From Endozoicomonas sp965198415 (GTDB lineage: Bacteria; Pseudomonadota; Gammaproteobacteria; Pseudomonadales; Endozoicomonadaceae): a stretch of 64,000 nt of DNA. This document shows, piece by piece, positions 35,933 through 44,548 of this stretch. The number at the start of each line of letters is the position of its first letter. Position 1 is the first letter of the stretch. A model generated the notes under the pieces. The model worked only from the letters and a program-made list of their open reading frames with translations. It was not told where the DNA came from and searched no databases. Location of the stretch: contig CBDAPN010000032.1 of NCBI GenBank assembly GCA_965198415.1, forward strand, positions 62,001 to 126,000, in the 5' to 3' direction. A program made the position numbers and the translations under genes.

Positions 35933-37132
35933 ATGTCGTTTCCTCCTATTAGCCAAATCGTTCAAAATCAAATACCTAATGTTCTTAATGTAGGTTGCTC
36001 TAACGACAATCTATTAGCTATTGGTGCGAATGGTGATATTGACCCTTACACAACCAATGCAAATAGCACCCAGCTATTGCGAGCTATGGCTTGCAATAGC
36101 CGGATGTGCAAATCATTAAGGGAGCATGAACCGATAAAAATACAGGATGTGGAAAATTACGTAAACCGTACTGCAAATCATACACTGCCTGGAAACCGGT
36201 TATCACTTGTTTCTGCAAACATAACCCACTTCTTGGCAAATAATCCGTCGAAACAACCCCGCGTACTGATTTTTCCATGTAATATTGCCTATCAAAGGGA
36301 AGATGGTGATTGGGATGAGAGCAATGCCTGGCGGAATCACCGCACAGGCATAGTTTTAGAGACAATAACCCGCGTTTTAAATGAAAATAAGGTCTTTGAA
36401 CAACCTGAATATTTTACCAACTTACTCGATTCAAAGAGTAAAGATGTTGCTGTAGATAAGGTTGTTCACGTTCAGTTACCTGAAAATAACTTTTCCCTCA
36501 ATCACCTGTTTATTTTTCCCCTCCATGAGGGATTCTCCTCAGCAGATTCTTTGTTCAGTCAATACCAAAAGGCCAGCCAAAAGCTTGATAAAGTAGATAA
36601 AGACGCCCATGTCGTCGTTATTCCGCCGGCAACTTCCAGACAATACGAAAAATTAGTTCAGCCCGCACAAAAATTATGCGCGCAAATGTCGCCATTACTA
36701 TCCGTTGGCAGTGGCGTTTCTGTTGTATGTTACCCGGGAGGCCCTGATTACAACGCTCTACTGCAAGCAGGGCTTAAAGAGAAAGAGATAAAAAGAATGG
36801 CCACTGCTTTGTTCAGCCCACCACTTCAACACTATGGTCTCAGAGGCGACGAAACTTTATGGAAGGTTTTGGAAAAAAATCTTCGAGAGATAGAGCTGCC
36901 TCCAACAGCGACAGAAGCGAAACGCTTGATTAAAAAGGAAATTGGAAAGATAACAGCGTATGATATTGATACCTTGCAGGTGGAGAACGACAAACTTACT
37001 TGCAAGGCGCTAGATAAATATGCTGAAGGTCCTCGCCAAACCTGGGTTAGTTTGTCCTTCTGGAAAGAAACAGGAATACCGACACTTCTCGAACGATACC
37101 GTAAGTTAGTTACTTCTTGGAATAATCGATAA
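35933..37132 (+). CDS. Orphan protein of unknown function (399 residues)
   Basis: I do not recognise a family. The protein has no signal peptide or membrane helix, and looks like a soluble alpha/beta fold. Hydrophobic strands occur regularly (RVLIFPCNIAY, NHLFIFPLHEGF, AHVVVIPPA, GVSVVCYPGGPDYNALL) between helices, and the C-terminal 90 residues are helical and charged. The repeated pattern of a strand ending in a Pro turn may mean two similar halves. GGAG fits ATG 35933 (MSFPPISQIV); an in-frame ATG at 35918 has no site. It is A+T-rich and lies between dead ISs and fleQ, which suggests acquired DNA. An effector role is possible but unsupported. Confidence 0.65.
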   Translation: MSFPPISQIVQNQIPNVLNVGCSNDNLLAIGANGDIDPYTTNANSTQLLRAMACNSRMCKSLREHEPIKIQDVENYVNRTANHTLPGNRLSLVSANITHFLANNPSKQPRVLIFPCNIAYQREDGDWDESNAWRNHRTGIVLETITRVLNENKVFEQPEYFTNLLDSKSKDVAVDKVVHVQLPENNFSLNHLFIFPLHEGFSSADSLFSQYQKASQKLDKVDKDAHVVVIPPATSRQYEKLVQPAQKLCAQMSPLLSVGSGVSVVCYPGGPDYNALLQAGLKEKEIKRMATALFSPPLQHYGLRGDETLWKVLEKNLREIELPPTATEAKRLIKKEIGKITAYDIDTLQVENDKLTCKALDKYAEGPRQTWVSLSFWKETGIPTLLERYRKLVTSWNNR

Positions 37133-37280
37133 TTTTTTATGGCATTTTAGAATAAAAAACCAACAAAAATTTGACGTGGTTCTTTTTTAGTATTTAACTG
37201 AAATAACGATAAATAATTTAATTCCTATTATTTTTATCGGTGCGGTATTTTTTTAATCGGATGACAAGGATCGTCGTCTT

Positions 37281-38744
37281 ATGGAAACAGCTGAACAAAT
37301 CCTTATTATTGAAGACGCAGAGCAGCGTCGGCATGACCTTAGTACCATTATGCAGTTTATGGGTTTTGAGCCTATCGCCATCAGCGCTGCCTACTGGGAA
37401 GATACCGTCAGTGAATTCCCACCAGAATCGTTCAGTGCCCTTTTCCTTGGGGACTTTTTACAAGCAGAAAGCTCCTTGCAGGGAATGTTGGCACGAATTC
37501 AAAGCTGGTGTGGGGGAGTTCCGGTGGTGCGAATTGCCGAGACATTACCTGCCAATTTACCAACTGCTCTGGCCCGACAAATTATCGCCCGGGTTGACTG
37601 GCCTTGTAGCAAGCCACAGCTGCTGTCCAGCCTGCATTATGGTCAGGTGTATCGTGAGCAGTGGCGTCAGGCTCACCAGACAGGTTACAACCAACAAGTG
37701 CAGCTCTTTAAAGGTTTGGTTGGTAAAAGTGAAAAAATTCGCCACGTACGCAGCGCCATGGCACAGGTGGCGGATCGGGACGTCAATGTGTTAATCACCG
37801 GAGAGTCCGGTACCGGCAAAGAAGTGGTCGCCCGCAATCTGCACGAACACTCCCATCGCAAAAATGCCCCCTTCGTTCCGGTCAACTGTGGGGCAATCCC
37901 CACGGATTTATTAGAAAGTGAACTGTTTGGCCATGAAAAGGGGGCATTTACAGGAGCCGTTAGCAGTCGCAAAGGTCGCTTCGAGCTGGCGCAGGGCGGG
38001 ACACTGTTTCTGGATGAAATTGGCGATATGCCACTGCATATGCAGGTTAAGCTGTTGCGAGTCCTGCAAGAAAGGACGTTTGAACGGGTTGGGGGGACTG
38101 ACCCGGTTGAAGTGGATGTTCGAATTATTGCGGCCACCCACAAAAATCTGGATGAGATGATCACGCAAGGAAGCTTTAGGGAAGACCTTTATTACCGCTT
38201 AAATGTATTTCCGATTCAGATGCCCTCGCTTAAAGAACGTCCTGAAGATATCCCGCTAATGATTAATGAGCTGGTTCATAACATGGAAAGACAGGGACGA
38301 GGGTCAATTCGGCTCAGTTCCAAAGCAATTCTGTCACTGTGCCGACATGAGTGGCCGGGCAATGTGCGAGAGATGGCTAACCTTCTTGAACGGCTGGCGA
38401 TTATGTACCCTTACGGCGTGATTGGGGTGCAGGATCTACCTGAGAGCTTCTGCCACCTCGATATGATGGACCAAGAGGACGACGGAGTTGCCGATCTGTT
38501 CCCGGACAGCATTCAACCAGTAGGAAAATCAGCGGGGGAAGGGCTCGCAGTGTTGCCCGTTGGTGGGCTGAACTTAAAAGAGTACCTGACTGGCCTGGAA
38601 AAAAGTTTGATACAACAAGCGCTCAGTGATTGTAACAACGTGGTTGCAAGGGCTGCGGATAAATTGAAAATCCGTCGTACGACGCTGGTTGAGAAAATGC
38701 GTAAATACGGTCTACAACGTTATGAGGAGCCAGTGAAAGACTGA
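37281..38744 (+). CDS. fleQ: Sigma-54-dependent flagellar master regulator FleQ
   Basis: FleQ is a bacterial enhancer-binding protein that turns on flagellar genes with sigma-54 and, in Pseudomonas, controls exopolysaccharide genes in answer to c-di-GMP. The 487-residue protein has a receiver-like N-domain without a standard phosphorylation pocket (about 1-130). An AAA+ domain follows with GESGTGKE (174-181), GAFTGA (221-226, the sigma-54 contact) and LFLDEIGDM, then a C-terminal Fis-type helix-turn-helix (ARAADKLKIRRTTLVEKMRKYG). Everything needed for activity is intact. Flagellar structural genes are absent around it. It is monocistronic with its own terminator. Confidence 0.93.
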   Translation: METAEQILIIEDAEQRRHDLSTIMQFMGFEPIAISAAYWEDTVSEFPPESFSALFLGDFLQAESSLQGMLARIQSWCGGVPVVRIAETLPANLPTALARQIIARVDWPCSKPQLLSSLHYGQVYREQWRQAHQTGYNQQVQLFKGLVGKSEKIRHVRSAMAQVADRDVNVLITGESGTGKEVVARNLHEHSHRKNAPFVPVNCGAIPTDLLESELFGHEKGAFTGAVSSRKGRFELAQGGTLFLDEIGDMPLHMQVKLLRVLQERTFERVGGTDPVEVDVRIIAATHKNLDEMITQGSFREDLYYRLNVFPIQMPSLKERPEDIPLMINELVHNMERQGRGSIRLSSKAILSLCRHEWPGNVREMANLLERLAIMYPYGVIGVQDLPESFCHLDMMDQEDDGVADLFPDSIQPVGKSAGEGLAVLPVGGLNLKEYLTGLEKSLIQQALSDCNNVVARAADKLKIRRTTLVEKMRKYGLQRYEEPVKD

Positions 38745-39310
38745 TGTGATTGTTTTGCTGCCCCTGCTTTAATACATGCACCATTTGCTGTACATCACCC
38801 AATAACATCAGTACTCCAACCGGAGTACTGATTTTTTTTGCACAACATACAACGCAATTTATACCTAAACCCTGGCTGCATCTTCTGCTCTATGTACTGC
38901 ATATTTGTTGATGCTATAAAACTGTCGTTTGCTGACTGGCTCTAGGTGGACAGCTACGAAAAACACTTACCCTCTTTCAAGGCACACCTGTACAGGTAAA
39001 TTCGTGAGTTTTTTTATGTCGTTTTTCTGGTCGCGACAATTTCATGTCACTATACAATAACACTGTCAAATATATATCTTTTATAAGGACGCTTCTTTCT
39101 TTAAGTCATTCAAAAAAAAGTGTTCAAGAATTGCAAAGTGCAACCGAAAACCTACCTATGTCAAAAAAATAACGAGTTAGTTTTTTTGCCATTCGTAAAA
39201 CTTTATATATATCAGCAAGTTGCTGAGCAGTTAATTTTTTTAGGTGTTTTTTTTGAAAATGATAAAGTTTTGTCGTTTAACTAGGATTTTAAAAAAGATT
39301 TAAATTAAAG
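38745..39310. other. Intergenic region before fleN
   Basis: After the fleQ terminator this A+T-rich stretch has many short T runs and no frame with a ribosome binding site. It probably contains upstream activator sites for the sigma-54 promoter at 39311. It may also be scar tissue from a lost block of flagellar genes. Confidence 0.5.
38807..38840 (+). terminator. Intrinsic terminator after fleQ
   Basis: ATCAGTACTCC and GGAGTACTGAT pair over 11 bp with a 4-base loop, followed by a run of T residues. Confidence 0.93.
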
Positions 39311-39327
39311 TTGGCACGCTCATTGTT
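39311..39327 (+). promoter_or_regulatory. Sigma-54 (-24/-12) promoter of fleN-fliA
   Basis: TTGGCACG, four bases, then TTGTT fits the consensus TGGCACG-N4-TTGCW with one mismatch (GT for GC at -12). It lies 66 bases before the fleN ATG, giving a predicted start near 39339. FleQ, the neighbouring gene product, is a sigma-54 activator, so FleQ control of fleN-fliA is likely. It also argues against the in-frame upstream fleN start at 39328. Confidence 0.75.
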
Positions 39328-39393
39328 ATGTATATATTGTCGTTTTTCTATACGTGCAGTTTGAGCAATGGAAAAGTTCAAAGTGTGAGAACA

Positions 39394-40224
39394 ATGACCC
39401 AAGCAAATAAAAGAGTGGTTGCAGTTTCAGGGTGTAAAGGTGGTGTAGGAAAAACACTGGTTGCTGTTAATCTTGCTTTAGTTTTGGCAAGACAGGGGCA
39501 GCGAGTTGTTTTGATGGATGGCAACCTTTCGGTTCCTGATATTAAAACTAATCTTGGTTTGCAAAAAAAAGATGTAAACGATCTAGATGGTTCGTTGTCT
39601 TTTTCTCTTACTGAAAAACAGCAGGATGCTGATATTTTTGGTGACAGTACTGCAGCAGTCAGGGTATTTACCCCTGAGACAGAAGGGAAGTGGAAAGACA
39701 ACATTAAGGTAGCCGATGCAGTTGAGCTGATTCAGGATATGGATGATCTTGCGGCGGATTTGGATACTTTAATTATTGACACAGCGCCGGGGCTCGCTCC
39801 GGATAATGTCACACTGATTCAGGCTGCAACAGAAGTGATCGTGGTGATTAATCAGGAGGATGTTTCAGTTATTGATGCGGTCCGACAGATTAAGCTTTTG
39901 TACCATGTATTTAATGTTCATCATTTTTACATTGTCGTTAATCTGGTGAGTAGCAGAAGAGGTGGTGCCAAGCAGTTTGAAAAATTGCAGGAAAATTTGA
40001 AAGACGATAGTCAGATAATTTTAAGCCTTTTAGGAGCAGTACCCTTTGACAAGGCAGTATGTGAAGCAACTTTAAAGCAGTCGGCATTACTATCAATAAA
40101 TAATGATTGCCGGGCTGCCCGCGCGCTTCACCGAATTGGGTACCAGCTAACTAAAATACCAGTGTCGAAGCCAAAAGGTCGTATTGAGTTCTTTTTGCCA
40201 GGACGGATCAAGGAGAGGATCTAG
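39394..40224 (+). CDS. fleN: MinD-like ATPase FleN (FlhG), unusual
   Basis: FleN is a MinD/ParA-type ATPase that limits flagellar number and opposes FleQ. The 276-residue protein has the deviant Walker A GCKGGVGKT (13-21) and Walker B-like TLIIDTAPGL. The motif corresponding to the family's LLDADLGLANVD reads LMDGNLSVPD: the second Asp, equal to MinD Asp40 needed for ATP hydrolysis, is Asn44. Middle parts (LTEKQQDADIFGD) are also diverged. FlhF, normally encoded just before it, is missing. ATG 39394 is chosen from the promoter position. It is 2 bases from fliA and co-transcribed. It may be a hydrolysis-impaired or repurposed FleN. Confidence 0.85.
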   Translation: MTQANKRVVAVSGCKGGVGKTLVAVNLALVLARQGQRVVLMDGNLSVPDIKTNLGLQKKDVNDLDGSLSFSLTEKQQDADIFGDSTAAVRVFTPETEGKWKDNIKVADAVELIQDMDDLAADLDTLIIDTAPGLAPDNVTLIQAATEVIVVINQEDVSVIDAVRQIKLLYHVFNVHHFYIVVNLVSSRRGGAKQFEKLQENLKDDSQIILSLLGAVPFDKAVCEATLKQSALLSINNDCRAARALHRIGYQLTKIPVSKPKGRIEFFLPGRIKERI

Positions 40225-40226
40225 TT

Positions 40227-40949
40227 ATGACAACCACCGCACAGGAAGTGCAAAAAAATACATCAACCATGGAAGAGTTAGTGGTAAAACATCGTTCATT
40301 GGTCAAAAGAATCGCTAACCATCTTGCCGCCAGAATGCCTGCCAGTGTACAGATTGATGATCTGGTTCAGTCAGGCATGATCGGGCTGTTGGAAGCGGCT
40401 TCAAAATACGATGCTACTAAAGGCGCCAGTTTTGAAACATTCGCAGGTATTCGGATTCGCGGCGCCATGCTTGATGAAATTCGTAAAGGCGACTGGGGGC
40501 CGAGGTCGGTTTATCGCAACAGTCGTCGAATTACAGAAGCGGTACAGTTGGTTGAAGCAAAACTCGGCAGAGATGCCCGGGACGTTGAAGTCGCTAAAGA
40601 GCTGGATGTAAAAATAGATGAGTATTACACCATCTTAAGTGATCTTCGCGGTTGTCGCCTGTTCAGTTATGAAGAGCTGTTTGACAGTGAAGAGTCCAGA
40701 ATGCAGGCTCGCTCCGGTGACCGGGGGCCCTCAGCGGATATTCAGGAAGAAAAATTTAAAACTGCGCTGATTGAAGCGATTGATAAACTGCCAGAGCGAG
40801 AAAAGCTGGTCTTAATGCTTTATTACGATGAAGAGATGAACTTAAAAGAGATTGGTAAAGTATTAGGCGTCAGTGAGTCCCGGGTGAGTCAGATTCATTC
40901 ACAAGCTGCATTACGTTTAAGAGCTCGATTACAAAATTGGCTGAGTTAA
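40227..40949 (+). CDS. fliA: Flagellar sigma factor sigma-28
   Basis: FliA directs RNA polymerase to late flagellar and chemotaxis promoters. The 240-residue protein has region 2 (VKRIANHLAARMPASVQIDDLVQSG and FETFAGIRIRGAMLDEIRKGDW), region 3 (RDVEVAKELDVKIDEYY) and region 4 with a clear helix-turn-helix (LKEIGKVLGVSESRVSQIHSQA). All parts look intact. The ribosome binding site AAGGAGAGGA lies in the end of fleN, so the two are translationally linked. No anti-sigma FlgM, motor, filament or che gene lies near; the genes after it are for cytochrome c maturation. Confidence 0.94.
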   Translation: MTTTAQEVQKNTSTMEELVVKHRSLVKRIANHLAARMPASVQIDDLVQSGMIGLLEAASKYDATKGASFETFAGIRIRGAMLDEIRKGDWGPRSVYRNSRRITEAVQLVEAKLGRDARDVEVAKELDVKIDEYYTILSDLRGCRLFSYEELFDSEESRMQARSGDRGPSADIQEEKFKTALIEAIDKLPEREKLVLMLYYDEEMNLKEIGKVLGVSESRVSQIHSQAALRLRARLQNWLS

Positions 40950-41253
40950 GATTGCGCTCGGCCAACTGAGCATAAAGACGACGTTTTTTTGTCGCTCTTT
41001 TTAAAAAATTTATTTTTTGATGCTCTAATTAGCTCTTATTGTTGGTAACCATAAAATGCTGGCTACTATTTTTGATCGATTTTGATAAATACTCTATCGA
41101 AATACGTCATTTTTAAGGTGTCTTAGCAAATTTATGTTTCTCATATACCTTAATGCTTTGAACTGTCGTTTTTTTGTTTCTTATTGTTCCAAGTAAGCAG
41201 GTCTTAGCTTCATACACTTTTCATTGTATTTATTAATAATGGACCTGTGATTT
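40950..41253. other. Intergenic region after fliA
   Basis: It holds the likely terminator at 40974 and then A+T-rich sequence without a gene. In Pseudomonas relatives cheY-cheZ-cheA would start here. I found no convincing sigma-28 promoter. Confidence 0.5.
40974..41002 (+). terminator. Probable terminator after fliA
   Basis: AAAGA-C-GAC and GTC-GC-TCTTT pair around a T-rich loop, with TTT following. The stem has an internal mismatch, so strength is moderate. Confidence 0.5.
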
Positions 41254-41706
41254 ATGAAAAGTATTTCTATAGCAATCGCTTTTTTCTGCTCTATGATTTC
41301 TGGCGCAATGGCCGGGCAAGAAGAAGCTCCCACAGAGATTAACGGTGTTGTAACCGTTAATACCCACCAAGCAAAACGACTGCATGAAATTGGCGCACTT
41401 TTTATAGACGTTCGTCCTTATCAGCAGTGGCAAAACGGTCATGTGGACGGTTCCCACAATTTGGATCTTCGCGGTAGCTTTCGCCAATTATTAATGCCAG
41501 GTGTTTTGGAAAAAGAGGTGCCGGTGGTGATTTATGGCAATAGCGTTAATCACATGCGCGGCGCTATTGGCAGTTATCTCGCCGCCCTTTGGGGTTACGA
41601 GCGGGTATTTTTTCTCCGTGATGGCTTTTATTCGTGGCTGGCTCTGGATTACCCGGTGACTTTGCGCTCTGACGCTGTGGATGAAACCTATACTTTGCGG
41701 GACTAA
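41254..41706 (+). CDS. Exported rhodanese-like protein without catalytic cysteine
   Basis: Rhodaneses move sulfane sulfur through an active-site cysteine. This 150-residue protein has a signal peptide (MKSISIAIAFFCSMISGAMA) and one rhodanese domain: LFIDVRPYQQWQNGHVDGSHNLDLR, then VVIYG-NSVNHMRGAIG, then GYERVFFLRDGFYSWL. Where the family has a Cys at the head of the loop (YCxxGxR), Gly95 stands here. It is therefore likely inactive and may serve as a binding or scaffold domain in the periplasm. It is single-gene, with its own terminator. Confidence 0.82.
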   Translation: MKSISIAIAFFCSMISGAMAGQEEAPTEINGVVTVNTHQAKRLHEIGALFIDVRPYQQWQNGHVDGSHNLDLRGSFRQLLMPGVLEKEVPVVIYGNSVNHMRGAIGSYLAALWGYERVFFLRDGFYSWLALDYPVTLRSDAVDETYTLRD

Positions 41707-42040
41707 GATCCCAACAATCCTGCTTCGGATAAGCAGGATTTTTTTGTGTTATTTAATAACCCACCCAGAGACTGCCTAAAACAGTGCACATCTAGCCCCC
41801 CATAGCGATACGGATAATATATTAAGTCTGAAAGTTCCCGTATTTTCAGGTCAATTTGCCACTGCCACCGCAGGGAAGACTGTTCCCGAACACCCTACCA
41901 GCTCCCACCTTTTTTGACTTATATCACCAAACGGTATTTAACCCCGCCACTGGTAAAAATTCCTGATATAATCTGCGGCCAAAGATTTGCGCATTAAGGT
42001 GGGGTATGTTGGTTTCGTTCGTTGATGTTGGGAGTTCGCT
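41707..42040. other. Intergenic region before ccmA
   Basis: It begins with the terminator at 41717. The rest has no gene that I can see; the ccm promoter should be here. TTGCCACTG... and GATATAATC (about 41963) could form a sigma-70 -10 element upstream of ccmA. Confidence 0.45.
41717..41745 (+). terminator. Intrinsic terminator after the rhodanese gene
   Basis: ATCCTGCTT and AAGCAGGAT pair with a CGGAT loop and run into seven T residues. Confidence 0.92.
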
Positions 42041-42676
42041 TTGCTGAAAGTGCTTCAGTTAAGTTGTGAGCGAGATGACCGGCAGCTGTTCAGTAATCTG
42101 AGCTTTGAACTTGGTGGCGGTGAAATACTGCAAATAGAAGGTCGCAATGGTGCCGGCAAAACGTCGCTGCTGCGCATTATTGCCGGGCTCAGCTCAGGTT
42201 TTTCTGGTGAGATCTTCTGGCAAGGCCAACCTCTTAAAAAAGTGTACGCTGATTTTCGTTTGGACTGTTTTTTTCTCGGTCACAAGCCCGGCTTGAAACT
42301 CGACCTTACGCCCCTTGAAAACCTGATCTGGCGTCTGCGCCTGAGTAACTCCGCCGTGCATCCTGACCACCTTTTGCAAGCTCTTGAGCGAGTACACCTT
42401 GCCGGTTATGAGGACATCCCCTGTAGCCACCTGTCGGCCGGACAATTGCGCCGGGTGGCGTTTGCGGGTCTGATCGCCAGTGAGGCGAGGTTTTGGATTC
42501 TGGATGAACCTTTTACCGCCATTGACGTAGAAGGGGTTGCCTGGCTTGAGGGTCTGCTGGATGAACATAGGGCTTGTGGTGGCATGGTACTCATTACCAG
42601 CCATCAGGCACTGAGTAACCGACAAGGCTCCCTACGCAAGCTCTCTCTGGAACCATCGGGAGCATGCCATGAATAA
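42041..42676 (+). CDS. ccmA: Cytochrome c maturation ABC ATPase CcmA
   Basis: CcmA powers release of haem-loaded CcmE from the CcmABCD complex at the inner membrane. The 211-residue ATPase has EGRNGAGKTSLLR (Walker A), LSAGQLRRVAFAG (signature) and FWILDEPFTAID (Walker B). I use the TTG at 42041 with GGGAG 6 bases upstream; the protein then starts as its homologues do. It is the first gene of a tightly packed ccmABCDEFGHI operon, and overlaps ccmB by 8 bases. Confidence 0.93.
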   Translation: MLKVLQLSCERDDRQLFSNLSFELGGGEILQIEGRNGAGKTSLLRIIAGLSSGFSGEIFWQGQPLKKVYADFRLDCFFLGHKPGLKLDLTPLENLIWRLRLSNSAVHPDHLLQALERVHLAGYEDIPCSHLSAGQLRRVAFAGLIASEARFWILDEPFTAIDVEGVAWLEGLLDEHRACGGMVLITSHQALSNRQGSLRKLSLEPSGACHE

Positions 42677-43391
42677 GAATGCCACAAAGGATCAAGAAGC
42701 CATTAACAGGCCATCTATGCACGGCGCAGCGGCCTGCATGGCCTTGATTCGCCGTGACCTGACTCTGGCATTCCGTTCGCCCGGTCAGGTGGCTAACCCG
42801 ATGGCCTTTTTGCTTATGATGGCGTCTCTGTTCCCTCTGGGTATCGCCCCAAATCGTGAGGTGCTTGCAGAGTTGGCCGGCGGGATTATCTGGATTGGCG
42901 CATTGTTGGCGGTGCTGCTCTCTCTGGACTCCCTGTTTAAAAGCGATCAGGACGACGGCGCTCTGGATCAGTTACTGATGTCGCCCCATCCGCTGCCGCT
43001 GCTGGTGCTAGCTAAGGTGTTTACCCACTGGTTGACCAGTGGATTTTGTCTGCTGTTGATGGTGCCGCTGCTGTCGGTCATGTTGCACCTGCCCGGGCAG
43101 GCGTTTTTTGCTTTGCTGCTGACGCTGCTTTTGGGTACACCGGTTCTCAGTCTGTCTGGAGCCATTGGCGCAGCTCTGACGGTACGCATTCAACGCGGTG
43201 GCGTGTTGTTAACACTGTTGGCGCTGCCTTTGTATATTCCGGTGTTAATTTTTGCCACCGGGGCCGTAGAAGCCGCAGCGCAAAATATGCCCTACACCGG
43301 TCATATTCTCTGGCTTTTAGTATTTTTGCTGCTGGGGATTTGTTTGGCACCACTGGCTATTGCCGGTGCATTAAGGGTTATCGCTGATTGA
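42669..43391 (+). CDS. ccmB: Cytochrome c maturation permease CcmB
   Basis: CcmB is the membrane subunit paired with CcmA. The 240-residue protein has a polar start of about 25 residues, the family motif LIRRDLTLAFRSPGQVANP, QLLMSPHPLPLLVLAK, and six hydrophobic helices ending in IAGALRVI. The N-terminal extension is slightly longer than usual; an internal Met at residue 17 might start some relatives. It overlaps ccmA. Confidence 0.93.
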   Translation: MNKNATKDQEAINRPSMHGAAACMALIRRDLTLAFRSPGQVANPMAFLLMMASLFPLGIAPNREVLAELAGGIIWIGALLAVLLSLDSLFKSDQDDGALDQLLMSPHPLPLLVLAKVFTHWLTSGFCLLLMVPLLSVMLHLPGQAFFALLLTLLLGTPVLSLSGAIGAALTVRIQRGGVLLTLLALPLYIPVLIFATGAVEAAAQNMPYTGHILWLLVFLLLGICLAPLAIAGALRVIAD

Positions 43392-43535
43392 GTTCAGTAT
43401 GCAAATAGTAAAAAGTCGGGTTTATTCAAGCGGTTTCTTAAAAATCAGGCACGATTGTCAAAAATTGCTTTCACAAACAATGTGCCTCCACAAAAAGAAC
43501 TGCAAGGTCAGCGACCCACGGGTTTGAACAAAATT

Positions 43536-44270
43536 ATGAATTGGACGTTTTTTCACAAACTGGGTTCCCCCAAATGGTTTTATGACATCAGCGGCAAATG
43601 GTTGCCCTGGCTGCAGGCATCATCCCTCATTTTGATGCTGGTTGCGCTGGTGTGGGGTTTGGCTTTTACGCCACCGGACTATCTGCAAGGCAACAGCTAT
43701 CGCATTATTTTTATCCACGTACCGGCCTCCTTTCTGGCTCAGTCCATCTATTTGATGATGGCGTCTGCGGCAGCGGTTGTGCTGATCTGGAAAATAAAAC
43801 TGGCCGATATGGCCTTAAAAGTAATGGCCACCATTGGCGCCTCGTTTTGTCTGCTTTCTCTGGCCACGGGGGCCATCTGGGGACAGCCCACCTGGGGTAC
43901 TTGGTGGGTGTGGGATGCGCGGCTGACGTCGATGCTGATTTTGCTCTTCCTCTACGTCGGTATTATTGCCCTGCGCGGTGCCATTGCCACAACGGAGGCG
44001 GCGGCAAGAGCCTGCGCCATTCTTAGCCTTGTCGGGGTGGTTAATATCCCCATCATTAAATTCTCTGTGCAATGGTGGAACACTCTGCATCAGGGCAGCA
44101 CCCTCAAATTGACGGAAAAGCCCTCCATGGCACCGGAAATGCTGTGGCCTTTGTTGCTATCGATTTTAGGATTTTATCTGTTTTTCACCCTGGTTACGGT
44201 GCTGCGCCTGCGGACTGAAATTCTCAGCCGTGAAAGAAAAACCCGTTGGGTAAAAGAGCTGGTGAGTTGA
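43536..44270 (+). CDS. ccmC: Haem handling protein CcmC
   Basis: CcmC places haem on the covalent-binding histidine of CcmE. The 244-residue protein starts MNWTFFHKLGSPKWFYDISG, as in relatives. It has six membrane helices and the haem-handling tryptophan-rich motif WGTWWVWDARLTS, with flanking histidines (FIHVPASF; VQWWNTLHQGS) that hold haem. A longer reading from TTG 43455 adds 27 polar residues not seen in the family. It shares one base with ccmD (TGATG). Confidence 0.93.
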   Translation: MNWTFFHKLGSPKWFYDISGKWLPWLQASSLILMLVALVWGLAFTPPDYLQGNSYRIIFIHVPASFLAQSIYLMMASAAAVVLIWKIKLADMALKVMATIGASFCLLSLATGAIWGQPTWGTWWVWDARLTSMLILLFLYVGIIALRGAIATTEAAARACAILSLVGVVNIPIIKFSVQWWNTLHQGSTLKLTEKPSMAPEMLWPLLLSILGFYLFFTLVTVLRLRTEILSRERKTRWVKELVS

Positions 44271-44548
44271 TGTCTATGTATTTTGACAATTGGTCCGAAT
44301 TTTTAACAATGGGGGGACACGGCCTTTATGTGTGGAGTGCCTATGCCATTGCGCTGGTTGTGTTGGTCTACAACCTGCTGGCACCTTTTCTGACCCGCCG
44401 GCGCGTGCTGGCACAGATCAGGCGCCAACAACGTTTAGCCAACAACCAGAAAACCTGTACCCAAAAAACAACAAAAAACAGTCACGAACAAAGTCGCAGT
44501 GGGCGATTAAATAAAGACCATGATTCCGTCAGAAGGAGCGCTTCATGA
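44270..44548 (+). CDS. ccmD: Haem exporter small subunit CcmD, extended tail
   Basis: CcmD is a one-helix protein that helps free holo-CcmE. MYFDNWSEFLTMGGHGLYVW and the helix SAYAIALVVLVYNLLAP are the family core, followed by the basic RRRVLAQIRRQQRL. After this come about 40 extra polar, Lys/Ser-rich residues, making 92 residues where 60-70 is usual. Its end overlaps the ccmE start by 4 bases. Confidence 0.9.
   Translation: MSMYFDNWSEFLTMGGHGLYVWSAYAIALVVLVYNLLAPFLTRRRVLAQIRRQQRLANNQKTCTQKTTKNSHEQSRSGRLNKDHDSVRRSAS

Noticed and set aside
37240..37794. 184-codon frame overlapping the fleQ start
   Set aside because: It is in another frame of fleQ coding sequence and has no recognisable motifs.
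39328..39393. Longer fleN start adding 22 residues
   Set aside because: The predicted sigma-54 transcription start near 39339 lies inside this extension, and the extra residues do not resemble FleN.
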